A stretch of 64,000 bases of DNA from Halioxenophilus sp033283405 (GTDB lineage Bacteria; Pseudomonadota; Gammaproteobacteria; Pseudomonadales; Cellvibrionaceae): the NCBI RefSeq assembly GCF_033283405.1, contig NZ_JAWMQR010000004.1, forward strand, positions 1 through 64,000, given 5' to 3'. The position numbers were made by a program, and so were the translations under genes. Below the pieces are notes generated by a model. It did no database searches and was not told where the DNA came from. It saw nothing but the letters and a program-made list of their open reading frames with translations. Positions 16,300 to 25,141 of this stretch are shown piece after piece. Each line of letters begins with the position of its first letter. Position 1 is the first letter of the stretch.

Positions 16300-16977
16300 A
16301 TGAAAATGGCTAATAAGTTTTTAACTCTTACCACAGCCGCTTCAGCATTAGCCCTATCCTCTATGGCAATGGCCTATGAACCCGGCGAAATCAGTCTGCG
16401 GGTTGGTGCTACGCATGTGGCTCCCGATGCCTCCAGCGACGCCGTTAAATTAAATGGCACCGCCCTACCCGCCAAGGTGGATGTCGACTCCAACACCCAA
16501 CTCGGCCTGACGGTTGAATATTTTGTCACCCAGAATTTTGGTGTTGAACTGCTGGCCGCCACCCCGTTTGAACACACCGCTGAAGGTAAGGGCGCGCTCG
16601 CCGGCCTGGACATCGCCGATGTTAAACAGCTGCCACCTACGCTGAGTGCGGTTTACCACTTTAATCCCATTGGCGATTTCCAACCCTATGTGGGTGCCGG
16701 CCTTAACTATACTATTTTCTTTAGCGAAGACATGAGTAGCGATTTAGAAGCCGCACTCGGCACCGGCGGCGATGTTAGCCTGGACAACTCCTTTGGTTAC
16801 GCTTTGCAAGCCGGTTTTGACTTCCACTTAAATGACAAATGGCTGCTCAACGCATCCGTCCGTTACATCGATATCTCCACCACCGCGGATATCGATCTGG
16901 ACACGGGCGATAAAGTTTCTGTGGATGTTGATATCGATCCGTTCGTCTACACCCTCTCCGCCGGTTACCGTTTTTAA
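16300..16977 (+). CDS. ompW: OmpW-family outer-membrane protein
   Basis: 225-residue precursor with a signal peptide (residues 1-25, cleaved after AMA). It is a compact eight-stranded barrel with the family features YEPGEISLRVGATHVAPD at the mature N-terminus, FGVELLAATPFEH, and PYVGAGLNYT, ending in LSAGYRF with a C-terminal Phe. OmpW proteins form small hydrophobic channels in the outer membrane. GAGAATACCCG precedes the ATG. There are two nearby ATGs two codons apart. Monocistronic. Confidence 0.9.
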   Translation: MKMANKFLTLTTAASALALSSMAMAYEPGEISLRVGATHVAPDASSDAVKLNGTALPAKVDVDSNTQLGLTVEYFVTQNFGVELLAATPFEHTAEGKGALAGLDIADVKQLPPTLSAVYHFNPIGDFQPYVGAGLNYTIFFSEDMSSDLEAALGTGGDVSLDNSFGYALQAGFDFHLNDKWLLNASVRYIDISTTADIDLDTGDKVSVDVDIDPFVYTLSAGYRF

Positions 16978-17286
16978 TTAACGGCGCGAAGACGCCAACA
17001 AAACAGGCTGTGGTGCTGTTACCTTTGTCGATCTCCCGACAAAGATAGTAAGCTCAGTGAATAGCACGCTGATATACAGCCTTACGCCCCACAATAGGTT
17101 TACGTGGGGCGTCTCCTTACGGGTTCACTTGCCGAGCCGCCTGCGTTTATAGTCACAAACGTTCCCTACCACCAATAAACTTGTCCCTTTTTGCCCACAA
17201 ATTTGGCTATTTTTGCCTCTAGGCTAGACGACAGCAAGCCGGTATTATTTCGCCTCATTCCTTGTATCACAGCTGTAATTCCCACT
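16978..17286. other. Intergenic region with two hairpins
   Basis: Holds two inverted repeats after ompW: CTTTGTCG paired with CGACAAAG (17023-17044), and ACGCCCCAC paired with GTGGGGCGT (17084-17112). The second is GC-rich and followed by CTCCTTA, and may end the ompW transcript. No gene is supported. An upstream extension of the thioesterase frame to 17191 lacks family similarity. Confidence 0.5.
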
Positions 17287-17715
17287 ATGAGTCAACCTAT
17301 CTGGTTTCAAACCCCCACCTCAGATCACCTGCAAACCATCCGCACCGGCACCATCGAAGAATCACTCGGCATTGAAATTACCGAAATTGGTCCGGACTAT
17401 ATTCGCGGCACGCTCCCCGCGGACCAGCGCACCTTCCAACCCACCGGCCGTATTCATGGCGGAGCCAATGTCGTTCTGGCCGAGTCACTGGGCAGCCTGG
17501 GGGCAAACCTGGTGGTGGACCAGACTCAATATGTCTGCTTTGGTATGGAGGTCAATGCCAATCACCTGCGCGGTGTCAGCCAAGGCAAGGTGACCGGCAC
17601 CGCCAGACCGCTTCACCTGGGCAAGACTACCCACGTGTGGGAGATTAAGATTCACGACGATGACGACCAACTCACCTGTATCTCACGGTTGACCATGGCG
17701 GTGGTACGCAGATAA
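17287..17715 (+). CDS. Hotdog-fold acyl-CoA thioesterase (YdiI/MenI-like)
   Basis: 142 residues. Hotdog fold of the PaaI/YdiI group: IHGGANVVLAESLGSLGANL contains the central helix with the catalytic-type Glu, preceded by FQPTGR. The sequence from MSQPIW matches the natural family N-terminus, so I start there and not at an ATG 96 bases upstream. Members hydrolyse aromatic or fatty acyl-CoAs, including DHNA-CoA. No menaquinone genes are nearby, so a general acyl-CoA role is more likely. No obvious partner. Confidence 0.85.
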   Translation: MSQPIWFQTPTSDHLQTIRTGTIEESLGIEITEIGPDYIRGTLPADQRTFQPTGRIHGGANVVLAESLGSLGANLVVDQTQYVCFGMEVNANHLRGVSQGKVTGTARPLHLGKTTHVWEIKIHDDDDQLTCISRLTMAVVRR

Positions 17716-17870
17716 GCGGCTCGCTCATCCCCACCAAACGGCTCTAAGCGTCCATATACCACGCGCATAAATGTGTAGTCGCGGCTGAATTGGTCCCGCA
17801 AGCCCAAGCCATACCGGGCTCACGACCACCCATCTACCGGCGTTAGCGCTCGAGTTAATTTCAGACCAAT

Positions 17871-17898
17871 AAAAAAGCCCCGTTGTTAACGGGGCTTT
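17871..17898 (-). terminator. Intrinsic terminator of the sigma/VWA operon
   Basis: An 11-bp perfect stem AAAGCCCCGTT/AACGGGGCTTT with a three-base loop. On the minus strand it is followed by TTTATTGG, giving a T-run directly after the stem. It sits about 25 bp behind the VWA gene stop. Confidence 0.85.
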
Positions 17899-17924
17899 AG
17901 CGTTATTAATTGTAAGCGGGAGAA

Positions 17925-20024
17925 TTACATTCCCTTGGCCAGTTTTGCTTTGCGAACCAATTGCACAAATTCCGTGCGATAGCCGTAGGCATCATCACCC
18001 TTGTTAGCCTGAGCCAAGCCCAGAGCATCGTCGTAACTCCAATTTCCAGTGTATTGTCCACCACGCAACAGCTGGGCAAAGCCGGCAACGGCGGTGGCAA
18101 AATTAGCTTCCCGGCGCAGCAGCTCACTGGTATTGCCACCTTTAATTAAAATCGGCTGCTGAATCAGCTGCGAGTTATCGTCACCCGGCAGTTTATAGCG
18201 TAACTTTAAGAAGCCGTATTCGTCGCCTTTATCGGCCACTGGCTGCTCACCCGGCTGGTAGCGGCTGTCGTCAATCAGCGACGAATCACTACCCACCGGA
18301 GTAATTTCATAGATGGCGGTGACAGTGTGACCGGCACCGATATCTCCTGCATCGACCTTATCATTGTTGAAATCCTCCTGCTTAAGCAGACGCGATTCAA
18401 ACCCCAACAGACGATACTCCGCCACCGTTACCGGATTAAACTCCACCTGAATTTTTACATCCTTGGCGATGGTGAACAGCGTCGATGTAGCCTGGTGCAC
18501 CAATACCTTTTGCGCTTCGCTCAGGGTATCGATATAGGCCGCCACACCGTTGCCATTTTGCGCCAGGTTTTGCATCAGATTATCGTGATAATTGCCCTGC
18601 CCAAAACCCAATACCGAGAGATAAATGCCTTTATCACGCTTGCGTTCAATAAAATCGGTGAGTGCGGAGTGATCGGTAATACCAACATTAAAATCGCCAT
18701 CGGTTGCTAAAATAACCCGATTAACCGCTTTATCATCGTACTGCGATTCCGCCAGTTGATAGGCAAGCTGAATCCCTTCGCCACCGGCGGTGGAGCCACC
18801 GGCTGTGAGTTGATTTAACGCCTGCACAATTTTCTCCCTTTCACGCACAGCGGTCGGCTCCAACACGGTACCCGCGGCACCGGCGTAAACCACAATCGCG
18901 ACGCTGTCGTCCTGGTTTAACTGTGATAACAACAACTCCATAGACTGCTTTACCAACGGCAGTTTATCGGGCTGACTCATGGAGCCGGAGACATCCAACA
19001 AAAAAACCAGGTTCGATTTAGGCAACTGCTCACGCGGCAGTTCGTAGCCTTTAATTCCAATCTGAATCAATTTATTACCGGCCCGCCAGGGGGAATCCTG
19101 CACAACCACCGAGGTGCTGAACGGCACTTTCTTGCTCTCCGGCAAGGGATATTGGTAATCAAAATAGTTAACCATCTCCTCCAACCGAACAGCGTCTTTC
19201 TGGGGTAGGACGCCGTTGTTCAACATACGTCGCACAAAACTGTAGGAAGCGGTATCCACATCCACCGAAAAGGTCGACACCGGGCTCTCGGCAACCCGCT
19301 GAACCGGGTTGCTATCTAACTCATTGAATTCATCATCCCCCGCCAGCCCGCTCGCCGGTGGCACTATGGCATTATCCTCCATCAGCATTGGTGCGGGCAT
19401 GCTGGTGACCAGCGGCGATTGTGACGGCGCCGCCATCACCATTTTGCGCTCCTCGGCCTGCTTTCTCTGGGCCATGACGATCTCCGCTTGCCGCTGGCGC
19501 TCCACAGAGGCACGAGCGGCGAGATCGGCTTCGCTAGGACCAGCACTGACATCGGCCATTGCTTCAGCCATTTCTGGCGCCTCCCGTCCCGGAGCCGGTT
19601 CGGCCGCGACAACCACCTCTTCCAACACTCGCTCCCGCTCCACTCCCGGTGCGGTTGTAATCAGCTCCGGTTGCGTTACCCGCACCAGCACAAAAGTCAC
19701 CGCGATTAAACTCACGCTCGCGAACGCGCCACTAACCAGCCACTGTTTTTTCATGTCGAACACCTCAGTTAATTGTTGCGTGAGGGTTTGACGTAAGCGC
19801 GGCCAAAATCCTTGGCGGTCTTTTATTTCAACGCTTTCAGCTTCTGCCGAAGTTTGAGTTGGCTTATTGTTACCAGCTAATGCAGATTCTCCCGCCTCTG
19901 CGTGAGATTCAGCAAAAGCCTGCATGGCCAGCCGACGCGCCTTTTCCCGCGCATCTTTCGCAGGCTCGGGGGTAGTTTGCAACAGTTTTTCCAGGTCATT
20001 GAAAGGCTGATCCGAATTACTCAT
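17925..20024 (-). CDS. Membrane-anchored von Willebrand factor A protein (YfbK-like)
   Basis: 699 residues. The N-terminal cytoplasmic part (1-90) may serve as an anti-sigma segment for the ECF factor encoded upstream. One membrane helix lies at ~95-116, followed by an Ala/Glu/Met-rich periplasmic linker. The vWF_A N-terminal motif STFSVDVDTASYSFVRRML follows, then a VWA domain with a complete MIDAS (DVSGSMS, later TDGDFNVG). A C-terminal DUF3520-type region ends at KLAKGM. Its start overlaps the sigma gene stop by eight bases, so the two are translationally coupled. VWA proteins of this kind bind ligands through metal. The partner here is unknown. Confidence 0.87.
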   Translation of the reverse strand: MSNSDQPFNDLEKLLQTTPEPAKDAREKARRLAMQAFAESHAEAGESALAGNNKPTQTSAEAESVEIKDRQGFWPRLRQTLTQQLTEVFDMKKQWLVSGAFASVSLIAVTFVLVRVTQPELITTAPGVERERVLEEVVVAAEPAPGREAPEMAEAMADVSAGPSEADLAARASVERQRQAEIVMAQRKQAEERKMVMAAPSQSPLVTSMPAPMLMEDNAIVPPASGLAGDDEFNELDSNPVQRVAESPVSTFSVDVDTASYSFVRRMLNNGVLPQKDAVRLEEMVNYFDYQYPLPESKKVPFSTSVVVQDSPWRAGNKLIQIGIKGYELPREQLPKSNLVFLLDVSGSMSQPDKLPLVKQSMELLLSQLNQDDSVAIVVYAGAAGTVLEPTAVREREKIVQALNQLTAGGSTAGGEGIQLAYQLAESQYDDKAVNRVILATDGDFNVGITDHSALTDFIERKRDKGIYLSVLGFGQGNYHDNLMQNLAQNGNGVAAYIDTLSEAQKVLVHQATSTLFTIAKDVKIQVEFNPVTVAEYRLLGFESRLLKQEDFNNDKVDAGDIGAGHTVTAIYEITPVGSDSSLIDDSRYQPGEQPVADKGDEYGFLKLRYKLPGDDNSQLIQQPILIKGGNTSELLRREANFATAVAGFAQLLRGGQYTGNWSYDDALGLAQANKGDDAYGYRTEFVQLVRKAKLAKGM

Positions 20025-20571
20025 GGTCGCCTCCTAATTGTTCAGTTAACACTTTGCGCACCTGATGAATTCGCCAGGATATCGTCGACTCTTGCACCGC
20101 TAATACCTCGGCCGCTTCCCGATGGGAGAAACCCTCGCCTAACACCAGTATCACCGCTTCGCGAAAGCCCTCGCCCAGTTCAGCCACTCGGGCAATCAAC
20201 TGCTGCAACAACACCCCATTGAAACCCGCCTGGCTGTCGCCGGTTTCCGGTTCAATGGTTTCAGCTTGTGCAACAGGGTGATGGCGCTGATTGCTGCGTT
20301 GCCAATCAATCGCGGTATTGACCACCAGCCGATAGAGCCAGGTGGTGAAGGCGGCATCGAATTGAAATTGGCCAATCGATTTAGCCAGTTTAATCGACGC
20401 CACTTGGGTGATGTCTTCGGCATCGGCCACATTGCCGCTCCACTTCAAGGCGTAGCGGTACATGGTGCCATAACAGTGGTCAAACACCTGGGCAAAGGCG
20501 GCTTGGTCCCCCTTTTGGGCGGCTCGCAGCCAGGCGTCCAACTCAGACGGTGGTGACATAATTGAGGTCAT
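20017..20571 (-). CDS. ECF-type RNA polymerase sigma factor
   Basis: 184 residues. Region 2 (FAQVFDHCYGTMYRYALKWS, then DAEDITQVASIKLAKSI and TTWLYRLVVNTAIDW) and region 4 (EGFREAVILVLGEGFSHREA followed by VQESTISWRIHQVRKVL) are both clear. A non-conserved linker separates them. A second ATG four codons in is an equally possible start. Coupled to the VWA gene, whose N-terminal cytoplasmic segment may act as its anti-sigma factor. Likely target genes are not evident. Confidence 0.88.
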   Translation of the reverse strand: MTSIMSPPSELDAWLRAAQKGDQAAFAQVFDHCYGTMYRYALKWSGNVADAEDITQVASIKLAKSIGQFQFDAAFTTWLYRLVVNTAIDWQRSNQRHHPVAQAETIEPETGDSQAGFNGVLLQQLIARVAELGEGFREAVILVLGEGFSHREAAEVLAVQESTISWRIHQVRKVLTEQLGGDHE

Positions 20572-20682
20572 CTCGCGCAGTTCTACTTTCGAAAGTATGG
20601 GTTAGACGGCCAAACCTAAAAATTCCTTGGTGATAGATTAAAAAAGTTTAGCGACCAATAGCTCAACACGGGATGACAGGCA

Positions 20683-20709
20683 AAAAAAGGCCGGCACGAG
20701 GCCGGCTAA
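20683..20709 (-). terminator. Intrinsic terminator of ald
   Basis: Stem GCCGGC (20690-20695) with GCCGGC (20701-20706), loop ACGAG. On the minus strand it is followed by CTTTTTTTG, a clear T-tract. It lies 21 bp behind the ald stop. Confidence 0.85.
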
Positions 20710-20729
20710 AAATTTGGTAAATACAGCTA

Positions 20730-21842
20730 CTACAACAGGGACAGAGGGTCGGTGTAGTCATACCCGAGAGATTCCGCCACCGCGCGATAGGTGACCTTGC
20801 CTTCGTAGATATTCAATCCGGCCAGCAGATGAGCATCATCCTTCAACGCCTGGCTGATACCTTTATTGGCCAGCTGCAACGCAAACGGCAGGGTGGCGTT
20901 GGTGAGAGCCATGGTGGAAGTGCGCGCAACACCGCCCGGCATGTTGGTGACGCAGTAGTGAATAACACCGTCCACCTCATAGGTGGGATGCTCATGGGAG
21001 GTTGGCTTGGAGGTGGCAAAGCAGCCGCCCTGGTCAATCGCCACATCCACCACCACAGCACCCTTCTTCATGCCGGCGACCATCTCGCGGGTCAGCAGTT
21101 TGGGGGCCGCCGCACCGGGAATCAGCACCGCGCCAATGACCAGGTCCGCACGGCTGGAGTACTCTTCGATGGCATCCACAGTGGAGTAGACACACTGAAT
21201 ACGGCCGGCAAACTCACTATCCAACTGACGCAAGCGCGGCAGAGAGCGGTCGACAATAGTCACGCTGGCGCCCAGGCCCACAGCCATACGGGCCGCCTGA
21301 GTACCGACAACGCCACCACCAATAATCAACACTTCCGCCGGCGCAACCCCGGGTACACCGCCTAGCAGAGTGCCCAAGCCACCCTGGGCCTTCTCTAAGT
21401 GGTGCGCGCCTGCCTGAATAGACATGCGACCGGCCACCTCCGACATGGGCGCCAACAGCGGCAGACCACCACCGGGGGCAGTCACCGTTTCGTAGGCAAT
21501 GCAGCGTGCACCGGACTCAATCAACAGCTGAGTCTGCTCCGGATCCGGAGCCAAGTGCAGGTAGGTAAAAAGAATCTGGCCGGGACGCAGCTTGCGGCAC
21601 TCGATCGGCTGCGGCTCCTTCACCTTCACCACCATTTCGGCGGTGGTAAAAATCTCATCGGCACCGCCAACAATGGTGGCACCGGCGGCGGTGTAGAGTT
21701 CATCACCAAAGCCAATGGCGGCACCGCCCTGAGTCTCCACCATCACCTGATGGCCGGCCGCCACCAACTCTCTCACGCCCGCGGGAGTCAGGCCGACACG
21801 ATACTCGTGATTTTTGATTTCCTTGGGTACACCGATCAGCAT
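20730..21842 (-). CDS. ald: Alanine dehydrogenase
   Basis: Cytoplasmic NAD-dependent enzyme interconverting L-alanine with pyruvate and ammonium. From MLIGVPKEIKNHEYRVGLTP the sequence follows the family closely. It has the substrate-binding Lys in MVVKVKEP, the His in TYLHLA, the Rossmann motif IGGGVVGTQAA, and DVAIDQGG. About 370 residues, normal length. I start at the internal ATG (21842) because AGAGGA lies eight bases upstream. The longer frame adds only seven poor residues. Divergent from an Lrp/AsnC regulator, which probably controls it in response to alanine or other amino acids. Confidence 0.95.
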   Translation of the reverse strand: MLIGVPKEIKNHEYRVGLTPAGVRELVAAGHQVMVETQGGAAIGFGDELYTAAGATIVGGADEIFTTAEMVVKVKEPQPIECRKLRPGQILFTYLHLAPDPEQTQLLIESGARCIAYETVTAPGGGLPLLAPMSEVAGRMSIQAGAHHLEKAQGGLGTLLGGVPGVAPAEVLIIGGGVVGTQAARMAVGLGASVTIVDRSLPRLRQLDSEFAGRIQCVYSTVDAIEEYSSRADLVIGAVLIPGAAAPKLLTREMVAGMKKGAVVVDVAIDQGGCFATSKPTSHEHPTYEVDGVIHYCVTNMPGGVARTSTMALTNATLPFALQLANKGISQALKDDAHLLAGLNIYEGKVTYRAVAESLGYDYTDPLSLL

Positions 21843-22026
21843 GGCAACATCCTCTATAAACAACTATGGCTAAGTGAGTAACAATTGATATGCCTATTTT
21901 ATTGAGATATATGCAGGTGTTTTCACTATTTTTAGTGCCAAATTAGGTAGATCAACGTATATTTTCCATTGCCGACTGGCTCCAACCAGCGAAATTCACT
22001 AGCCCTGCCGTCCGGAGGCCCCCACT
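21843..22026. promoter_or_regulatory. ald-lrp divergent control region
   Basis: 184 bp between divergent starts, AT-rich in the middle (21880-21970). Lrp/AsnC proteins commonly autoregulate and bind between their own gene and a divergent amino-acid catabolic gene, so this is the expected operator region. I did not resolve individual sites. Confidence 0.5.
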
Positions 22027-22500
22027 GTGTTTGAACTCGATAAAATCGACCGCAGCATCGTCCGTATTCTGCAAAAAGAGGGGCGCATCACCCACGCCGA
22101 ACTCTCCCGGCGCGTGGGCCTAAGTACCACCCCCTGCGTGGAACGGGTTAAGAAACTGGAAAAAGAGGGGGTGATTCGCGGCTACACCGCCTTAATCAAC
22201 CCCCACTACCTGAAAGCAGACCTGGTGGTGTTTATCAATATCCGGCTGGCGCGCACCCCCAAAACCATATTCGACCAGTTTCGCGAAGCGGCCAAAGCAC
22301 TGGCCGAAGTACAGGAGTGCTACCTGGTCTCCGGCAGCTTCGACTATCTACTTAAAGCGCGCGTGCAGGATATGCGCGCCTACCGCAAATTTTATGGCGA
22401 GACGCTGCTCACGTTGCCTGGGGTCGTGGAGTGCACCAGCTATGTGGTGATGGAGGAGGTGAAAGATACCCTGGAGATACCCGTCAGTTACAGCAGCTAA
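22027..22500 (+). CDS. Lrp/AsnC-family regulator, likely ald activator
   Basis: 157 residues. The N-terminal AsnC-type helix-turn-helix (LDKIDRSIVRILQKEGRITH, then ELSRRVGLSTTPCVERVKKL) is followed by the RAM ligand-binding domain (residues ~70-150, with ECYLVSGSFDYLLKARV). The start is GTG with a GGAGG-like site upstream. Divergent placement against ald suggests it is the AldR- or BkdR-type activator of alanine catabolism. Its stop overlaps the convergent TauE/SafE gene by four bases. Confidence 0.9.
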   Translation: MFELDKIDRSIVRILQKEGRITHAELSRRVGLSTTPCVERVKKLEKEGVIRGYTALINPHYLKADLVVFINIRLARTPKTIFDQFREAAKALAEVQECYLVSGSFDYLLKARVQDMRAYRKFYGETLLTLPGVVECTSYVVMEEVKDTLEIPVSYSS

Positions 22501-23219
22501 GCCAAGAGCTGCAGGCTATATTTAGCCAGCAGGTAAACGGCCATCAGCCCGGAAAAGAGTACCGTCGCCCCCTTGACGATTTTCGGCTGCCGCAGAAAAC
22601 CGGCAAAGTGCGAGGCATAAAAACCAGCCACCAAGCCGGGCAACAACTGCACCGCCAGCAGAACCTCCTGCCAGGTTAGACGGCCGATCAAAAACAGGGC
22701 GGCCAGTGACATCAGGCAGCCAACCAGGAAAAAGGTGGACAGATTAGCCAGTGTCTGACGCGGCGACAGAGAGTGGAACAGCAGCGCCACCGGTGGCCCG
22801 CCCACCGCCACCACGGTACCACTCAGGCCCGCGATATAACCACACACCGAACCGGTAAGGACATTGATCGGCAAGCGCAAGCGCAGCACCGTCAGCACCA
22901 CGGCCAGTAACAGCAGTAACGCAAACACCAAGCCAAACATCGCTTCATTGATAACCGCCATGATCAGTGCCGCCGAAACCACACCAAACGCCTGCCCAAC
23001 AATAGGCCAGCGCACCAGTCGAAAAGAGAGGTCAGCACGGTTGGCCACCAGGATAACCGAGGTCAGCAGGGTCGACAGTAAAATCAACGGCGCGGGCAGG
23101 TAGCCGGGTTCGACCAGAAAGATAAGCGGTGCGCACACCACCCCCAAACCAAAGCCGATTAACCCCTGAACGAAGGCACCGAGAAAAATCACGGCATTTA
23201 ACAGTAAGATTTCGGTCAT
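22497..23219 (-). CDS. TauE/SafE-family membrane transporter
   Basis: 240 residues with about eight hydrophobic segments in two repeats. The first repeat starts GAFVQGLIGFGLGVVCAPLI, the family signature. The second has YIAGLSGTVVAVGGPPVAL. The TauE/SafE family exports sulfite, sulfoacetate and similar organic anions or protons. Substrate cannot be assigned from sequence. It converges on the Lrp-type gene. One of three unlinked members in this window. Confidence 0.85.
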   Translation of the reverse strand: MTEILLLNAVIFLGAFVQGLIGFGLGVVCAPLIFLVEPGYLPAPLILLSTLLTSVILVANRADLSFRLVRWPIVGQAFGVVSAALIMAVINEAMFGLVFALLLLLAVVLTVLRLRLPINVLTGSVCGYIAGLSGTVVAVGGPPVALLFHSLSPRQTLANLSTFFLVGCLMSLAALFLIGRLTWQEVLLAVQLLPGLVAGFYASHFAGFLRQPKIVKGATVLFSGLMAVYLLAKYSLQLLA

Positions 23220-23774
23220 AATAGCGACTGTGGTGCTCCGTTTGTTTTGTCAGAGGTTGGTGCTTGCTGGTTAACAGCCGAGTTTAGAAACAGACCAGAT
23301 GAGAGAATGGGAAGTTGAGTGCACTACACTATGGTGTCCAGATCACACGCAGCCAAAGCACAATGCCCCAGCAGTGGCAACCAGCAAGAAGAGAGAGTAG
23401 TACGATTTTAATTGAAGGAAGTGAACACCGAACCGGGGCAATGGGGACACAAACCAACAGTGGCAGCTTAAGCCTCCTATCAAGCGATGGCAAATTCCCA
23501 CCGCCGGCAACCAAACAGTACTTAGCTCTATACTGCACCACCGCCAGGGCTTCCCGCCGCAGCGACTTGTCGCCAGTTGCTAAGCCCAGCCAAGCCTTGC
23601 CCAAGCCCCTACTAGATAAGGGCTATCTGCCGCCTATGCTAGCCTCGCCGAGACGGCAAGTGAGGCGCAACAAGCCACTAATATCGAAATCACTCAGCGA
23701 CAGTTATTGCGTGCCAGTAACTAAATCTGCGGTAAATTTCGATGCAATGACCAAGCAGAGATTGTAAGCAGACC
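23220..23774. other. 555-bp region without a supported gene
   Basis: Overlapping frames exist on both strands (a 150-codon one at 23315-23767 and a 91-codon one opposite). Their products have random-looking composition with no family resemblance, and neither has a ribosome site. The region separates the TauE/SafE gene from the O-antigen-ligase-like gene and may carry the promoter of the latter. Confidence 0.45.
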
Positions 23775-25136
23775 GTGCAGATTCAGAGCAGACAAATCCT
23801 TAGCCACGATAAGATCTACTACCCAGGGCTGGTCTTGGTGTTCATCTACGGCGCCCTTTACCTGACCCTGGATACCCTGCCGGGTTATGCCAGCAAATTG
23901 TTAGTGCTTTTTACTGCCTACGCCGTATTGACCAGAAAAAGCTACACCCAAAAGCAAGCCATTTTGTGGCTATTCTATGGCACTATCGTCCTACAGCTGA
24001 TCAGCTGGGGGGCAACCACCGTCTTTTTACCGCATATGGCCGACCCAACGTCACCCAAAGTGAACCGAATGGGCGCCTGGTTTATGCTGATTCCCATCGC
24101 CTTTTTCACGCGCCACCACACAAGCCACCCGTTCATCTTATGGTCCATCGCCCTGCTTGCCCTGTTACTCACGCCATGGAGCACCGGCGGTGGCAACGCT
24201 GAAATTTTGCGAGCGTTGCACCACGAACGCATCGATTTCAACCTGCGCAATGCCGAGCACATGGGAATGCTGTTTGGCACTGGCGTCATTGGCCTTACAG
24301 CCTTCAGCTATCGCTGCCTGATCCTCGCCAGAAAGCACAAGCTACTATGGCTGACACCACTTTATCTGTTGGCCTGGCTGGCAACACTTCTGGCAGTATT
24401 GGCCAGCCAGACCAGAGCCGTCTGGTTTTCGCTCGCCATAACCTTGGCCTGTGGTTTCATCTGGTTAGTGTGGCGAGCGATCATTGCTTGGCGCGAAGGC
24501 AACCGCCGCACCCTCCGGCTCACCGCCTACTCTCTGGCCGTCGCCGTAGCGGTGATTGGAATTTTTAGCGTACTGTTTGCCGATGTGGTCCAAACACGAA
24601 TCGATGAGATGGAACCTACAAAGCTGATTAACCTTGTCCAAAACCCAGAGCAGGCAGCGGAACAGAGCGTACGGGTGAGGCTGGCAACCTGGCAGGAGGC
24701 CCTACGCTGGATCCGGCAGCGACCGGTTTTAGGTTGGGGAGGCAAGGGACGAGCGGCGGTGGTTCAAGCCACATCACAGTTGAACGAGCAAGAAAAGCAG
24801 GGATTCAACCACCTGCACAACAGCTACCTGGACATTGCCGTCAACTTCGGAGTGGCCGGTCTGGTGCTACTTTTCCTGCTGCTGGGCTATATCACCCGTA
24901 CAGTTTACCAACGGGTGCAGTCTGGAGGCTTGGCAAGCGACCTATTACTATTTTGGTGCCTGTTCCTTGTCTATTGGCTGATCGTCAATCTATTTGAATC
25001 CTATATGTTCTTTGGTACCGGCAGCTATGCTCTGGGGATTATCGCCGGCGGTGTATTATCCCTATGCTGGAAAACCTCAACGCCTGGGACAGAAGAGACC
25101 GACTCTATTAGAATACCGGCACCTAGTAACGAATAG
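23775..25136 (+). CDS. O-antigen ligase/polymerase-type membrane protein (Wzy_C)
   Basis: 453 residues with 10-12 predicted membrane helices and one large periplasmic loop (about 265-345). The Wzy_C/WaaL hallmarks are present: SQTRAVWFSL in the core, the long loop with RLATWQEALRWIRQRPVLGW, and HLHNSYLDIAVNFG with the conserved His. Such proteins transfer or polymerise lipid-linked glycans in the periplasm. GTG start. A glycosyltransferase gene follows after five bases, so the pair probably acts on surface glycan. No other LPS genes are in view. Confidence 0.82.
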   Translation: MQIQSRQILSHDKIYYPGLVLVFIYGALYLTLDTLPGYASKLLVLFTAYAVLTRKSYTQKQAILWLFYGTIVLQLISWGATTVFLPHMADPTSPKVNRMGAWFMLIPIAFFTRHHTSHPFILWSIALLALLLTPWSTGGGNAEILRALHHERIDFNLRNAEHMGMLFGTGVIGLTAFSYRCLILARKHKLLWLTPLYLLAWLATLLAVLASQTRAVWFSLAITLACGFIWLVWRAIIAWREGNRRTLRLTAYSLAVAVAVIGIFSVLFADVVQTRIDEMEPTKLINLVQNPEQAAEQSVRVRLATWQEALRWIRQRPVLGWGGKGRAAVVQATSQLNEQEKQGFNHLHNSYLDIAVNFGVAGLVLLFLLLGYITRTVYQRVQSGGLASDLLLFWCLFLVYWLIVNLFESYMFFGTGSYALGIIAGGVLSLCWKTSTPGTEETDSIRIPAPSNE

Positions 25137-25141
25137 ATCTC

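Noticed and set aside
23315..23767. 150-codon forward frame
   Set aside because: No ribosome site, random composition and an equally long overlapping frame on the opposite strand.
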